Positions 16,135-24,875 of a stretch of DNA of 64,000 bases are shown in pieces. Positions within the stretch are counted from its first letter, which is position 1. Each line of letters begins with the position of its first letter. This stretch comes from Pseudoflavonifractor sp050943825 (GTDB lineage: Bacteria > Bacillota > Clostridia > Oscillospirales > Oscillospiraceae), in NCBI RefSeq assembly GCF_050943825.1, contig NZ_JBMNPX010000010.1:1-64000 (forward strand). Reading direction: 5' to 3'. The position numbers and the translations under genes were made by a program. Below the pieces are notes generated by a model, which had not been told where the DNA came from, did not search any database, and worked only from the letters and a program-made list of their open reading frames with translations.

Positions 16135-17751
16135 GTGGGAATTTCTGCTTTGCGGCTCAAGGAGCTGTTTGAGGACAGGCTTTCTCTTCGCCTGAAGGCC
16201 GGAGAGGCAGGCATGGGGCGCGTGGTGGAGAAGCTTGCCGTCATGGAGACGGAGGACTTTTATCTGGGAGCAGAGCCGCGGGGGATGTTTGTGCTGACAA
16301 CCCTCTCTTTTGTGCAGAAGGACGGGGCCGGGATGGAAGCAGTCATAGGCTTGATACGGGCAGGTGTATCCGTCCTCGGGGTAAAAATCAACCGGTACTT
16401 CAACGAAATCCCCCGTGATATTGTTGACGTGGCAGACCAGTACGGGATTCCGCTGTTTGAAATTGGATCCGATATACACTTCAGCAATGTCATCCGGCTG
16501 ATTACCGAGGAAATTGTTATGGAGTCCGCCGGAGGCAAAGACGAGACAGCGAGCAGGCATGCACAGCTTCTGCGGAAGTATATGAATGATGAGCCATTGG
16601 AAGCAATTCTCGGCTCTCTGGGGGAAATGATAGGCGCGTCCTGCTTCTTCATTGATGTCCAGAGCCGTATTCTGGCCAGCTATCAATTTCCGCAGCGCGC
16701 TTCAAACCGGAACATTTCCCTTCTTGGGAATAAGCTGCTGAAAAAAAGCCTGAACTATGGCAGAAAAAAGCACTGCTTTTATGACGAAAAGGATGCTGTG
16801 TTTCTCTGCCAGGCAGGTGAAACTCTTTTGGGTGTGCTGGTCATTATGGATCAGGGGCAGCTGCCCAGGGAGTGCGAAGAGGTGGTTTGGCAGGCGCTGT
16901 CATATATAGTGGTGCGGGTATGTGAGCAGCGGATCACAGAGCGCCAGAGCGCGATGGATCAAGGCAGCGGCCTGTTGGATCAGGTGCTTTTTCAGCAGCA
17001 GCGGGAGGGCGCGGTCATCCGAAATCACCTGAAAAACGGTGGATTTGAGCTACTGGACCGGTATACGTTCATTGTTGTGGCGCGAAGGGAGACTGGCGGC
17101 GGTGAGGTAAGCTCCGCACCTATGGAATACTGTGGGGCGCAGCTCAGGAACTGCTTTGAGCGGTGCATTATAAAGTGGGATAGTCACGGCATAAAGTGCT
17201 TGATCACCTTTCCGAAAGACAGTTCCATGGCCCAAAGCGGAGTGCTGGCAGACCGGATGATCGCATTCAGGAACCAATATCTCTCGTCGGACGAGCACTT
17301 TTTTGACATTGGATTGAGCCTGGTACAGGAGGATCCCTGTGAGATAACAAGGAGCTTTCTTCAGGCCCAGGCCGCAATTGAGCACGGAAGAATATACAGG
17401 CCAGAAAAGCATATTTACGACTATGCGGCATTTTTGGTCCAGGGTCTCCTCCATCAGGCGCAGGGTACCCAGGAGTACAACTGGCTCTGTCAGAATGTTG
17501 TGGAGCCGATCAGCGAGCGGGACCGTCTATATGAGAGCGGACTGTGGGAGACCCTTGATGTGCTTTTCCGCGTACGCTCCCTGAAGGTGGCCGCCAACGA
17601 CCTGCATATTCATATCAGTACGCTCAGGTATCGCCTGCAAAAGGTAAAAGACGTTACGGGGCTTGATTTCCTTACGGCATACGGGAATTATGTGCTCCAT
17701 ACGGCCTATTTAATATGGATGGAGAACAATATCCGATATGGAAGCGAGTGA
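16135..17751 (+). CDS. PucR-family transcriptional regulator (538 aa)
   Basis: The N-terminal ~120 residues match the PucR sensor domain (RLKELFEDRLSLRLKAG...VSVLGVKI, IPLFEI), a middle region (~180-420) is GGDEF-like/GAF-like, and the C-terminus has the PucR helix-turn-helix (LWETLDVLFRVRSLKVAANDLHIHISTLRYRLQKV). PucR proteins sense metabolites and usually activate nearby catabolic genes. I chose GTG 16135, eight bases after AAGGAG. It sits between the enzyme operon and the transporter/CoA-transferase pair, so it likely controls both. The candidate site is the dyad at 8293-8321. Confidence 0.88.
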   Translation: MGISALRLKELFEDRLSLRLKAGEAGMGRVVEKLAVMETEDFYLGAEPRGMFVLTTLSFVQKDGAGMEAVIGLIRAGVSVLGVKINRYFNEIPRDIVDVADQYGIPLFEIGSDIHFSNVIRLITEEIVMESAGGKDETASRHAQLLRKYMNDEPLEAILGSLGEMIGASCFFIDVQSRILASYQFPQRASNRNISLLGNKLLKKSLNYGRKKHCFYDEKDAVFLCQAGETLLGVLVIMDQGQLPRECEEVVWQALSYIVVRVCEQRITERQSAMDQGSGLLDQVLFQQQREGAVIRNHLKNGGFELLDRYTFIVVARRETGGGEVSSAPMEYCGAQLRNCFERCIIKWDSHGIKCLITFPKDSSMAQSGVLADRMIAFRNQYLSSDEHFFDIGLSLVQEDPCEITRSFLQAQAAIEHGRIYRPEKHIYDYAAFLVQGLLHQAQGTQEYNWLCQNVVEPISERDRLYESGLWETLDVLFRVRSLKVAANDLHIHISTLRYRLQKVKDVTGLDFLTAYGNYVLHTAYLIWMENNIRYGSE

Positions 17752-17776
17752 CCCGCAACTGCCATGGAGGAGTTTT

Positions 17777-19120
17777 ATGGTAGGCAATCAGAGAGAACTG
17801 AAGGACTACAAAGTATGGACAAAAGCAAAATTTTGGCTGTTCAGCTGCATAGGTATTCTAATCTTTGTTGTTCCGATTTCCATTGACGGCGTAAGCCAGA
17901 TTGGCCTTGTCCACATTGGCAACCGGATTACGGCATTGCTGGGTTCCGCCGCAGACTATATTATCTATGCATTTGCTGTATGGGGCGTAATTTTAATCTT
18001 CAAAGAACGCAAAAAGAGGTTTAAAGGGTTTTTCAATATCCTGATGAGCGCACTCTCTCTGCTGGGCATTGTGTGCATGACTCTGTATATCTTTGGAGCC
18101 GCCCCGGACTTCCTTGCGGACGAGCGGTTTATGCCATTCATTATGGACCAGGTACTCTATCCCACCCTGCTTTATACCGGGATTTCACCCTTGTTTATGC
18201 CGTTTTTGCTTAACTCCGGCCTGCTGGAATTTGTAGGTGTTGCGCTTCGCCCCCTGCTCCGTCCGGTCTTCAAGCTGCCGGGCAGAGCGGCGGTTATCAC
18301 AGTTTCCGCCTTTTTCGGCTCTGCACCGGTCGGAATCGTGGTGGTGGACAACCTCTATAAAGACGGACGCTTTACCTATAAGGAGGCGTTTCTGATGGGA
18401 ACCGGATTTGCCACCACAGCCATCTCCTTTATGGTAATTCTCAGCGATCTGGGCGGAATCTCGGACTACTGGGGACTGTATCTCTTTGCGTGCCTTCTGG
18501 GTCTGGCCGTAATTGCAATTCTGCAGGTGCGCATTTATCCCACCAGTAAAATACCTGAGAGCACCTACAACGGTATGGAATATGTACAGGAGACGGAGGG
18601 GAAGAAGGGCGGAATACTCATCAAGAGAATGCTGTTGGCGGGATATGAACGGGCGGAATCTATGGAGCATTTGGGGAAAGAGTGCCTTGGAATGCTGAAG
18701 ACCTCCGGCAAGCTGCTGGGCAATATTATGGCCAGCACCTGCGGCATGGTAGTGGTGGGACTGGTGCTGAATTACTACACTCCGCTGCTGGACATTCTGG
18801 GGTATTTGTTTTATCCATTTGCCCTCCTGGCTGGGCTGGCAGACCCTCTGACAGTGGGGAAAGGAGCCGCCTCGGCGCTTCTCGTGCCCTCTCTTCCGGC
18901 GGTATATGCAGGAACAGCAGGAGCTCTGGCCTCCAAGGTGGTTCTGTGCGCAATGCCGGTTCTGGGCATTATCAGCATTCCGCTGACCATGCCGGTATTT
19001 TTCAACTCTGCGGTGAAATATACCGCAAAAGACCTGTTTATTGTCTACGTGGAGCGCATGATTCTTACCATTTTGATTGTTGCGGTCATTGTCCACGGAT
19101 ATGTATGGCTCTTTATGTGA
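17777..19120 (+). CDS. YjiH-type polytopic membrane protein with nucleoside-recognition (Gate) domains (447 aa)
   Basis: About ten hydrophobic segments; sequence such as SAFFGSAPVGIVVVDNLY, GFATTAISFMVI, and late LADPLTVGKGAASALLVPSLPAVYAG fits the YjiH/Gate-domain membrane family. These proteins are presumed transporters but their substrates are mostly unknown. ATG 17777 follows GGAGGAG; an earlier in-frame ATG at 17738 overlaps the PucR stop and lacks a site. It lies 14 bp upstream of a CoA-transferase, so a carboxylate-related transport role is inferred from context. Confidence 0.75.
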   Translation: MVGNQRELKDYKVWTKAKFWLFSCIGILIFVVPISIDGVSQIGLVHIGNRITALLGSAADYIIYAFAVWGVILIFKERKKRFKGFFNILMSALSLLGIVCMTLYIFGAAPDFLADERFMPFIMDQVLYPTLLYTGISPLFMPFLLNSGLLEFVGVALRPLLRPVFKLPGRAAVITVSAFFGSAPVGIVVVDNLYKDGRFTYKEAFLMGTGFATTAISFMVILSDLGGISDYWGLYLFACLLGLAVIAILQVRIYPTSKIPESTYNGMEYVQETEGKKGGILIKRMLLAGYERAESMEHLGKECLGMLKTSGKLLGNIMASTCGMVVVGLVLNYYTPLLDILGYLFYPFALLAGLADPLTVGKGAASALLVPSLPAVYAGTAGALASKVVLCAMPVLGIISIPLTMPVFFNSAVKYTAKDLFIVYVERMILTILIVAVIVHGYVWLFM

Positions 19121-19134
19121 GAGGCGGTGGCAAG

Positions 19135-20346
19135 ATGAAAGACATTTTACCGGACGTCCCCAGAGGGGCGCTGGAGGGGCTTAATGTTTTGGATTTGGGG
19201 CGCATGGTGGCCGCCCCTTACTGTGCCATGATGCTTGCCAATCTGGGCGCCCATGTTATTAAAATTGAGGAGCCCGGAGGAGGAGATATTTCCCGGGAAA
19301 GCATGCCCAAAAAGGACGGAGAGAGCACATACTATATCAATTATAACTGCAGTAAGTATAGCCTGACGCTAAACCTGAAGCATGAAGAGGGAAAGCGTAT
19401 TCTTGCAAAGCTGATAGAAAAAGCTGACGTCCTGGTAGAAAATTTTCGGCCCGGCGTAATGAAGCGGCTGGGTTTTTCTTATGAAGCGGCTGCAAAAATA
19501 AATCCAGGTCTCATTTACGTCTCCATATCCGGCTATGGACAGTCCGGACAACTGGCGGATCGGGCTGCCTTTGATCCGATTGCTCAGGCCATGAGCGGAA
19601 TAACCAGCATTACCGGAGAGCCCGATGGGGAGCCCGTCAGGTGCGGCGCATCTATTGCAGACGTGCTTGCTGGACAGAACGCAGCTTTTGCCGTTCTCGC
19701 AGCACTGAGATACCGGGAGCAATGCGGAAAAGGTCAATGGATTGACATCGCGCTGGCGGATTCGTGCATTTCCGCTATGACCGGTATAAATCAGATCTAT
19801 CTGACCGAAGGGCGGATTCCCGGACCTTTGGGCAACGGTTTTGCGGCCAACGCGCCAGGAAACGCATACCACTGCAAAGATGGGAAGATTATGCTGCTGG
19901 CAGGACGAAACAGCGAGTGGGAACGGCTGGCCAAGGTGCTGGGCTGTCCTCAGTGGCTGGAGCGGGAGGAATTTTCCGATGTGGCCGCCAGAACCAGAAA
20001 CAGAGACTTGCTTGACCGCACCATCGACCAGGAGACGCGAAAGTATACTGTGGAGGAACTGCTGTCTAAGTTCCTTGACGCGAGGCTGCCTGCAGGAGAG
20101 ATCTATAATGTAAAGCAGGTGGTAGAGCACCCTCACTTCAACAAGGAACGAAATATGTTTGTGGACGTGGAACATCCCAGGCTGGGCAGCCTGAAGGTCA
20201 CCAATCTGCCCATACATATGTCGGAGACCCCACCTAAAATGTACAAGTGTGCGCCCTGTTTGGGAGAGGACACCGATAAAATTTTAGCTCAGTTGGGCTA
20301 TGATACGGAGGAAATCTCCACATTGCGCAGAGACCATGTGATTTAA
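19135..20346 (+). CDS. Type III CoA-transferase (CaiB/BaiF family), second copy (403 aa)
   Basis: Same family as the gene at 12322: VLDLGRMVAAPYCAMMLANLG, VIKIEEPGGGD, ENFRPGVMKRLG, YVSISGYGQSG, and catalytic Asp209 in IDIALADS. Both copies carry the stretch FDPIAQAMSGI / YDPIAQAMSGI. ATG 19135 is 14 bp after the membrane-protein stop. Two transferases in one locus suggest either two CoA-acceptor acids in the pathway, or separate activation and CoA-recycling steps. Overall codon choice is less GC-biased than in the first copy. Confidence 0.9.
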   Translation: MKDILPDVPRGALEGLNVLDLGRMVAAPYCAMMLANLGAHVIKIEEPGGGDISRESMPKKDGESTYYINYNCSKYSLTLNLKHEEGKRILAKLIEKADVLVENFRPGVMKRLGFSYEAAAKINPGLIYVSISGYGQSGQLADRAAFDPIAQAMSGITSITGEPDGEPVRCGASIADVLAGQNAAFAVLAALRYREQCGKGQWIDIALADSCISAMTGINQIYLTEGRIPGPLGNGFAANAPGNAYHCKDGKIMLLAGRNSEWERLAKVLGCPQWLEREEFSDVAARTRNRDLLDRTIDQETRKYTVEELLSKFLDARLPAGEIYNVKQVVEHPHFNKERNMFVDVEHPRLGSLKVTNLPIHMSETPPKMYKCAPCLGEDTDKILAQLGYDTEEISTLRRDHVI

Positions 20347-20476
20347 AGATGTATGTCTCCCCGAGTATGGGGTAATAGGGGGGCATTAAAACCGTTTTCA
20401 TATCCCCTGTCCTGCATCTTAGCGATATCGGAGGGGGAAAACCGTATATATCATCTTGTCCGGTACGAAGATAGAC

Positions 20477-20508
20477 AAGGAGCTGCCTCTTGTGGGAGGC
20501 AGCTCCTT
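20477..20508 (-). terminator. Terminator of SLH gene copy 2
   Basis: AAGGAGCTGCCTC (20477-20489) pairs with GAGGCAGCTCCTT (20496-20508). It could work for both strands, also ending the CoA-transferase transcript. Confidence 0.8.
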
Positions 20509-20515
20509 TCTTTCG

Positions 20516-22135
20516 TTATCCAGCGTATCGAATTGCGATATCCATGGTCTCGGTAAGGCCGGCTTCCAAACTGGTGATATATACCGTAACAACAGTATTC
20601 TCAGCAGCGGAGTTCATAACATAGAAACCCAGCGTGAGGTAGTCACCGACTGCAAGGTAACGAGTGTCCGTTTCCGATGTAGAAATCAAGTAATACTTCG
20701 TGATGCATTCCGGCTTTACATACCCTTGGGCAGTGATATCGCTTTTGGCGATGTTTGCATCGGCATCAGGATAGACGTAGATGTTGCCGATAACGTCAAG
20801 GCCATTGCTCGTATAGTGGGCAGAATCCTTGCTGGTGAATTTGGTGCCTTTGTCGGTATACCAAACCTGTGCCAGGCGGTAATACTCCGGGCTGGGAGAC
20901 ACGTAGTAGACTGGCTCGTTGTCGGTATCCAGACGGAAATTAGCGGTTTCGCCTTCGGCAGGGCGCCGCTCAAAGACCCTGATCTGCACGGAAAAAATCA
21001 TTTCGCTATCAGCATCGGTGCTGTTGTCATAGACCACAGCAGCACCGCCGGATTTCTTGGCGGTGATGTTGGCACGGTGATCATCGATATTAGTGACAGC
21101 CGCAATATCGCTCTGGAAAGATTTCCACTTTCCAATTTTAACAAAGCCGCAGTCCTCAGAGTTCAGCGAAAATGTATCACCGGGGAACAAATTGATTTCC
21201 AGAGTGGTGCTGCGCACAGTCATCTTGGGGTTGAATGTGGTGGTCATCACACCGATGATACCGTTGCCCAGGTCCACATAGACCTGCTGCTCTACCACGT
21301 CATCCCCGACAGCCATCTCCGTGCCGGCCGGAATTAACCCTTTGGAACTTTTGCCCGGGCGGACCTGAGTATCATTGACGCCGGGAGCAATCGTTTCGAA
21401 CGCCTCCTTGACGGAAATGGGTTCATCCTTCACGACAATGCCGCCGGGGAGGGTAAGCTCCGTTCCACTCTGGCCGCTGGAGGAGCTGTCAGAAGAATCG
21501 CCTCCGTTCAGCTTCTGGTCCATGCGCATAAAAACAGTTGCCGCCTCTGCTCGGGTCAGCTCCTTGTTGGGATTAAAATTGCCTGCAGAGTCGCCCGCCA
21601 TCAGGCCAATGGCCTGCATATACTTGACGCCTTCCAGCGCCCAGGAAGGGATTGCCGCAATATCATTGAATGCCGCAGAATTCCCATCCTCTTCGAGGTC
21701 TGCGTTGATGCTGTGGAGGTAATTGGAGAGGATAACCGCGATTTGAGCACGAGTCACAACAGAATTGGGGCTGAAGGTATTCGCGCCGGTGCCGGAAACA
21801 TACCCCTGCTCATAGGCCCAGTCAATGGCGTCCGCATACCAGTCAGAGGGCTGCACATCGCTGAAGCTGGCGTCCTTGGCCGAGGATACGTCCGCCTTCG
21901 CCACGTTGCTTAAAACCACCACAATCATGCCGCGGGTCATAGGCGTTGAGGGCGAGAAGGTGCCGGCCCCGGTGCCCGAAAACATTCCGTGGCTCACGGC
22001 GTAGTCCACGGCCTGGGAGTACCAGGCGTCATCGGGCACGTCGGTAAATGCTGCGGCGTGAGCGGCTGTACTGGCTGCGGCAATATTGACCGTCATGGCT
22101 CCCGCCAGCAAAAGACTGGCAATCTTTCTTTTCAT
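20516..22135 (-). CDS. SLH-domain surface protein, paralogue 2 (539 aa)
   Basis: Signal peptide, three SLH repeats in residues ~30-208, Ser/Asp linker, then the extracellular part. Only about seven differences from paralogue 1 are seen in the first ~295 residues and about four after ERRPA. The ~90-residue segment between them is mostly different (for example EINLFPGDTFSLNSEDCG against EVTGYPGDKFTLDAEEFG) and 2 residues shorter. ATG 22135 follows AAGGAGAGAGG. The pattern points to exchange of an exposed module between conserved flanks, or to diversifying selection with gene conversion of the flanks. Confidence 0.88.
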   Translation of the reverse strand: MKRKIASLLLAGAMTVNIAAASTAAHAAAFTDVPDDAWYSQAVDYAVSHGMFSGTGAGTFSPSTPMTRGMIVVVLSNVAKADVSSAKDASFSDVQPSDWYADAIDWAYEQGYVSGTGANTFSPNSVVTRAQIAVILSNYLHSINADLEEDGNSAAFNDIAAIPSWALEGVKYMQAIGLMAGDSAGNFNPNKELTRAEAATVFMRMDQKLNGGDSSDSSSSGQSGTELTLPGGIVVKDEPISVKEAFETIAPGVNDTQVRPGKSSKGLIPAGTEMAVGDDVVEQQVYVDLGNGIIGVMTTTFNPKMTVRSTTLEINLFPGDTFSLNSEDCGFVKIGKWKSFQSDIAAVTNIDDHRANITAKKSGGAAVVYDNSTDADSEMIFSVQIRVFERRPAEGETANFRLDTDNEPVYYVSPSPEYYRLAQVWYTDKGTKFTSKDSAHYTSNGLDVIGNIYVYPDADANIAKSDITAQGYVKPECITKYYLISTSETDTRYLAVGDYLTLGFYVMNSAAENTVVTVYITSLEAGLTETMDIAIRYAG

Positions 22136-22247
22136 GAATCCTCTCTCCTTACTTGAAAATGTTTTTGAGGGCCCGCCCTCGGGATAACGCAGCAACAATA
22201 TACGGAAGGTTACAAGCTGCAGAAACGTTTTCCCTTGCTGAACATAT

Positions 22248-22277
22248 ATCTTACCACACTGGGGATTTGTATGTAAA
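22248..22277 (-). promoter_or_regulatory. Predicted sigma-A promoter of SLH copy 2
   Basis: TTTACA (22272-22277), 18-bp spacer, TAAGAT (22248-22253) on the minus strand; identical boxes to copy 1. Confidence 0.55.
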
Positions 22278-22428
22278 TGCCTTTCAGAGAGCAGCTTTTT
22301 GCTGCAGCAGCCCTCTGAGTCTGTATTGCAGCAATTTTACATGTTTGATATACTGTAAGTGCAAAAAACAAGAGATTTGATGCCATCTGTTGACGCTGGA
22401 TACCAATAGAGTGACGGGGGGTTATACG

Positions 22429-24405
22429 ATGAAACGCTGTATCGCCTGCTTTCTGTGTCTGCTGCTCTGCATCGCGGCCTTGCCTGTAACGGCAGCGGGG
22501 GCGTCCGCGCCGTCCGCCTGGGCGGAAGCTGAGGTAAAGGAGGCCATATCCATCGGCTTTGTGCCGGAGGAGCTCCAGTCGAACTACCAGCAGGACATCA
22601 CCCGGGAGGAGTTTGCCCAGCTGGCTGTCCGGCTGTGTATGGCACAGCTTCGCTATGTGGGGAGCCCGGAGCAGTTTCTGGAGGACTACCGGCGCTACTA
22701 TCGGGATAAGGAGGGAAATCCGGCCGGTGCTGTCCCGACAGAGTTCTCCGACGCCGCGCCCTGGGGGACCGCGGCCTCTGCCCTGGGGATTGTCCAGGGG
22801 CGGGGAGACGGCACCTTTGACCCGGATGGGCTCATCACCCGTCAGGAGGCGGCGGCCATGGTGGCACGCACCTACCTGGCCTATTCCGGTCAGACCGCTC
22901 TGACGGAACCCGGCAGCGGTCCGGCCTATGGGGATGCAGATCAGTTCCCCGACTGGGCGGCGGAAGCCATCGGCTGGCTGAGGTATCAGGCCGTCATGGA
23001 AGGGGACAACTACGGAAATTTCCTGCCCCAGAGCCATCTGACCCGGGAACAGGCCATCCTCATCTTCCTGCGGCTGGCAAGGGAGGTGTACACCCGGGAA
23101 ATCGGGCTGGTGCCCTATGAAGAGGAGCTGGAGCGCATCCTGTTTCCGGCAGAGGGCGATTTCAGCCTGACGAAGATGGTGGAGAGCGAAAGTGCCGCGG
23201 CTATACAGGGGATAGAGGCGGACGGCACAGCCGTGCTCTGGGTGGTGTACCGGACCGGCGGACGGACCGAGCTGTACGGCAGGCTGGAGAAAGAAATTCC
23301 GGGTATCACCGCGGTGGATATCCTGTCTCTGGATGACCAGGGCCTTGCGCTGGGCGCAGCTGGGGAGCTGGGGATGTATGTCCGCTGGTTTTCCCTGTGG
23401 GGCAGCATCTACACCTCCATGACGCAGGTCCTGAACCCGCAGCCTGCTCTGGACGGCATGGCCGTCACGGGCTTTGACGGGACCTATGTGTTTGCGTCGG
23501 AGGCGGACGGCATGGCCGTCTATGACCTGACGGGGCGGCGGATCTTCTCCGCTCCGCCGGGGACGGTGACCTGGCAGAAGGAGGGCGGCGTGTTCCGCCA
23601 CGAGGGCGCCGGCGGCGTCATGTACTATACGGCGGAGGGGCAGCCCTTCCGCCAGACGCCCTGGGCCGCAGGAACCGATTTCTGTATCGGTCAGGCCGCC
23701 GTACAGGAGGAGGCGGGCGGCCCCATCACGGTGCTCAACACCCTCGGTGAGACCCTCAATACCCTGGACAGCTTTGGCGGTACCATCGCGGACTGTTCCA
23801 TGGGGTGTGGCTGGCTGCTGTTGGCCAAGGACGGCCGCCATTACCTCCTCAGCATAGGTGACGGCAGCCTGTTCGGCGGGGAATACCTGGATGTGGGGCC
23901 CTTTGTGGGCACCCATGCGGCGGTGCGCACCAAGGATGGCTGGGGATTTATCGACCAGTTCTTCCAGAATACCATCTCGTGCCAGTATCAGGCGGTGTAT
24001 CCGTTCAACCATATTCAGGCAGTGGTGCAGCAGTCCGACGGGACCTTTACCACGGTGGATGCCCACGGGAAGGGCGGCACCATAGGCTCCGGCTGGACGG
24101 CGCTTACACCGCTTACCATCCAGGGGTATGCCCTGGGTGTCCGGACAGGAGAGGACGGGACGGCCCAGACCATGCTGATATCCTTGGTGGCTCCACCGGC
24201 GCCTCTGCCGGGGGAGCGGTCGGAATACGCACTGTACGGCGCCACAGCGGTGCGCACAGCGGGCGGAGAAGTCAGCCTCTTCGGCAAGGGCGGCGCCCAG
24301 GTGTTTCCGGAGCTGGACCTGGAAGGGGCATGGGGTACGGCGGACAGCGCCGCGGTGCTGCTGAAGACAGACGGGCGGTATTACCTCTACAACCCGCCCA
24401 GATAA
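22429..24405 (+). CDS. SLH-domain surface protein with WG-repeat/beta-propeller-like region (658 aa)
   Basis: Signal peptide MKRCIACFLCLLLCIAALPVTA, then three SLH repeats: one weak (residues ~28-65), one clear with GIVQGRGDGTFDPDGLITRQEAAAMVAR (~105-150) and one with DNYGNFLPQSHLTREQAILIFLRL (~165-215). Residues ~230-655 are repetitive strands with W/G-rich turns (GWLLLAKDGRHYLLS, DGWGFIDQFFQN, DGRYYLYN), like WG or beta-propeller repeats. The chosen ATG at 22429 gives a clean signal peptide; the upstream GGGGGG is a modest ribosome site. It is divergent from SLH copy 2 and ends at a 19-bp terminator. Ligand unknown. Confidence 0.82.
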   Translation: MKRCIACFLCLLLCIAALPVTAAGASAPSAWAEAEVKEAISIGFVPEELQSNYQQDITREEFAQLAVRLCMAQLRYVGSPEQFLEDYRRYYRDKEGNPAGAVPTEFSDAAPWGTAASALGIVQGRGDGTFDPDGLITRQEAAAMVARTYLAYSGQTALTEPGSGPAYGDADQFPDWAAEAIGWLRYQAVMEGDNYGNFLPQSHLTREQAILIFLRLAREVYTREIGLVPYEEELERILFPAEGDFSLTKMVESESAAAIQGIEADGTAVLWVVYRTGGRTELYGRLEKEIPGITAVDILSLDDQGLALGAAGELGMYVRWFSLWGSIYTSMTQVLNPQPALDGMAVTGFDGTYVFASEADGMAVYDLTGRRIFSAPPGTVTWQKEGGVFRHEGAGGVMYYTAEGQPFRQTPWAAGTDFCIGQAAVQEEAGGPITVLNTLGETLNTLDSFGGTIADCSMGCGWLLLAKDGRHYLLSIGDGSLFGGEYLDVGPFVGTHAAVRTKDGWGFIDQFFQNTISCQYQAVYPFNHIQAVVQQSDGTFTTVDAHGKGGTIGSGWTALTPLTIQGYALGVRTGEDGTAQTMLISLVAPPAPLPGERSEYALYGATAVRTAGGEVSLFGKGGAQVFPELDLEGAWGTADSAAVLLKTDGRYYLYNPPR

Positions 24406-24410
24406 CAGAA

Positions 24411-24451
24411 AAACGGGCTGGATTCCGGAGTATCCGGAATCCAGCCCGTTT
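24411..24451. terminator. Bidirectional terminator between convergent SLH genes
   Basis: A perfect 19-bp stem: AAACGGGCTGGATTCCGGA (24411-24429) and its complement (24433-24451) with a 3-nt loop. Usable on either strand. Confidence 0.9.
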
Positions 24452-24457
24452 GCTGTT

Positions 24458-24875
24458 TCAGCCGAGGCTCACTTCCAGCCTGACTGCGGCCGAATCCGCC
24501 GCGCCGTTGTGAGTGAGGAACAGGCCGTAGGTGTGGGCGGGGTCCACATAGAACCGCTGGTGGGACAGCGTTTCAAGGGGCAGACAGGCGGCAATCTGCC
24601 GGGTGTCCCAGTCGTATACAATAAGGTTGGCACTCCCCTCGGGCAGCTCCTGGGCGTCCAGCAGGATGACGTCCACGAGACCGCAGGAATCATACCCAAA
24701 GCGCATCTCAGGCACGGCGCAGCGGGCCTGGGTCATGGGCGACCCATGCCTGGGGACGCCGTTCGTAGCTGACCGTGAGCTTGTCGTGGGCCTCTTCATC
24801 CCGAAGAAGGTCCGCTGGCTGGTCGGCGCCGTAATACGGACTGCCCGGGATGCACATGAATACGTCGGTCTCAGC
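24458..24875 (-). pseudogene. Decayed C-terminal tail of an SLH-type surface protein
   Basis: Right after the TGA of the upstream SLH gene (24876-24878) the same frame continues AETDVFMCIPGSPYYGADQ...LTVSYERRPQAWVAHDPG before a stop. Coding character then continues in another frame (CAVPEMRFGYDSCGLVDVILL...HNGAADSAAVRLEVSLG) to a stop at 24458. The SYERRP phrase and the ending resemble the C-terminal region of the two SLH paralogues. This suggests one or two lesions (nonsense and frameshift) in a once longer protein, or a fused fragment. The start at 24799 of the last frame has no good ribosome site. Confidence 0.55.

Larger units (their letters stand above)
20480..22285 (-). repeat. Direct repeat copy 2: whole SLH transcription unit
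   Basis: Same orientation as 5471-7284. Divergence is concentrated at about 20972-21241. Recombination between the two copies would delete the ~15 kb containing the whole catabolic locus. Confidence 0.85.

Noticed and set aside
13692..16244. An 850-codon minus-strand open frame over the MFS and enolase-like genes
   Set aside because: Antisense to two well-supported genes, with H/G/Q-rich shadow composition and no ribosome site.
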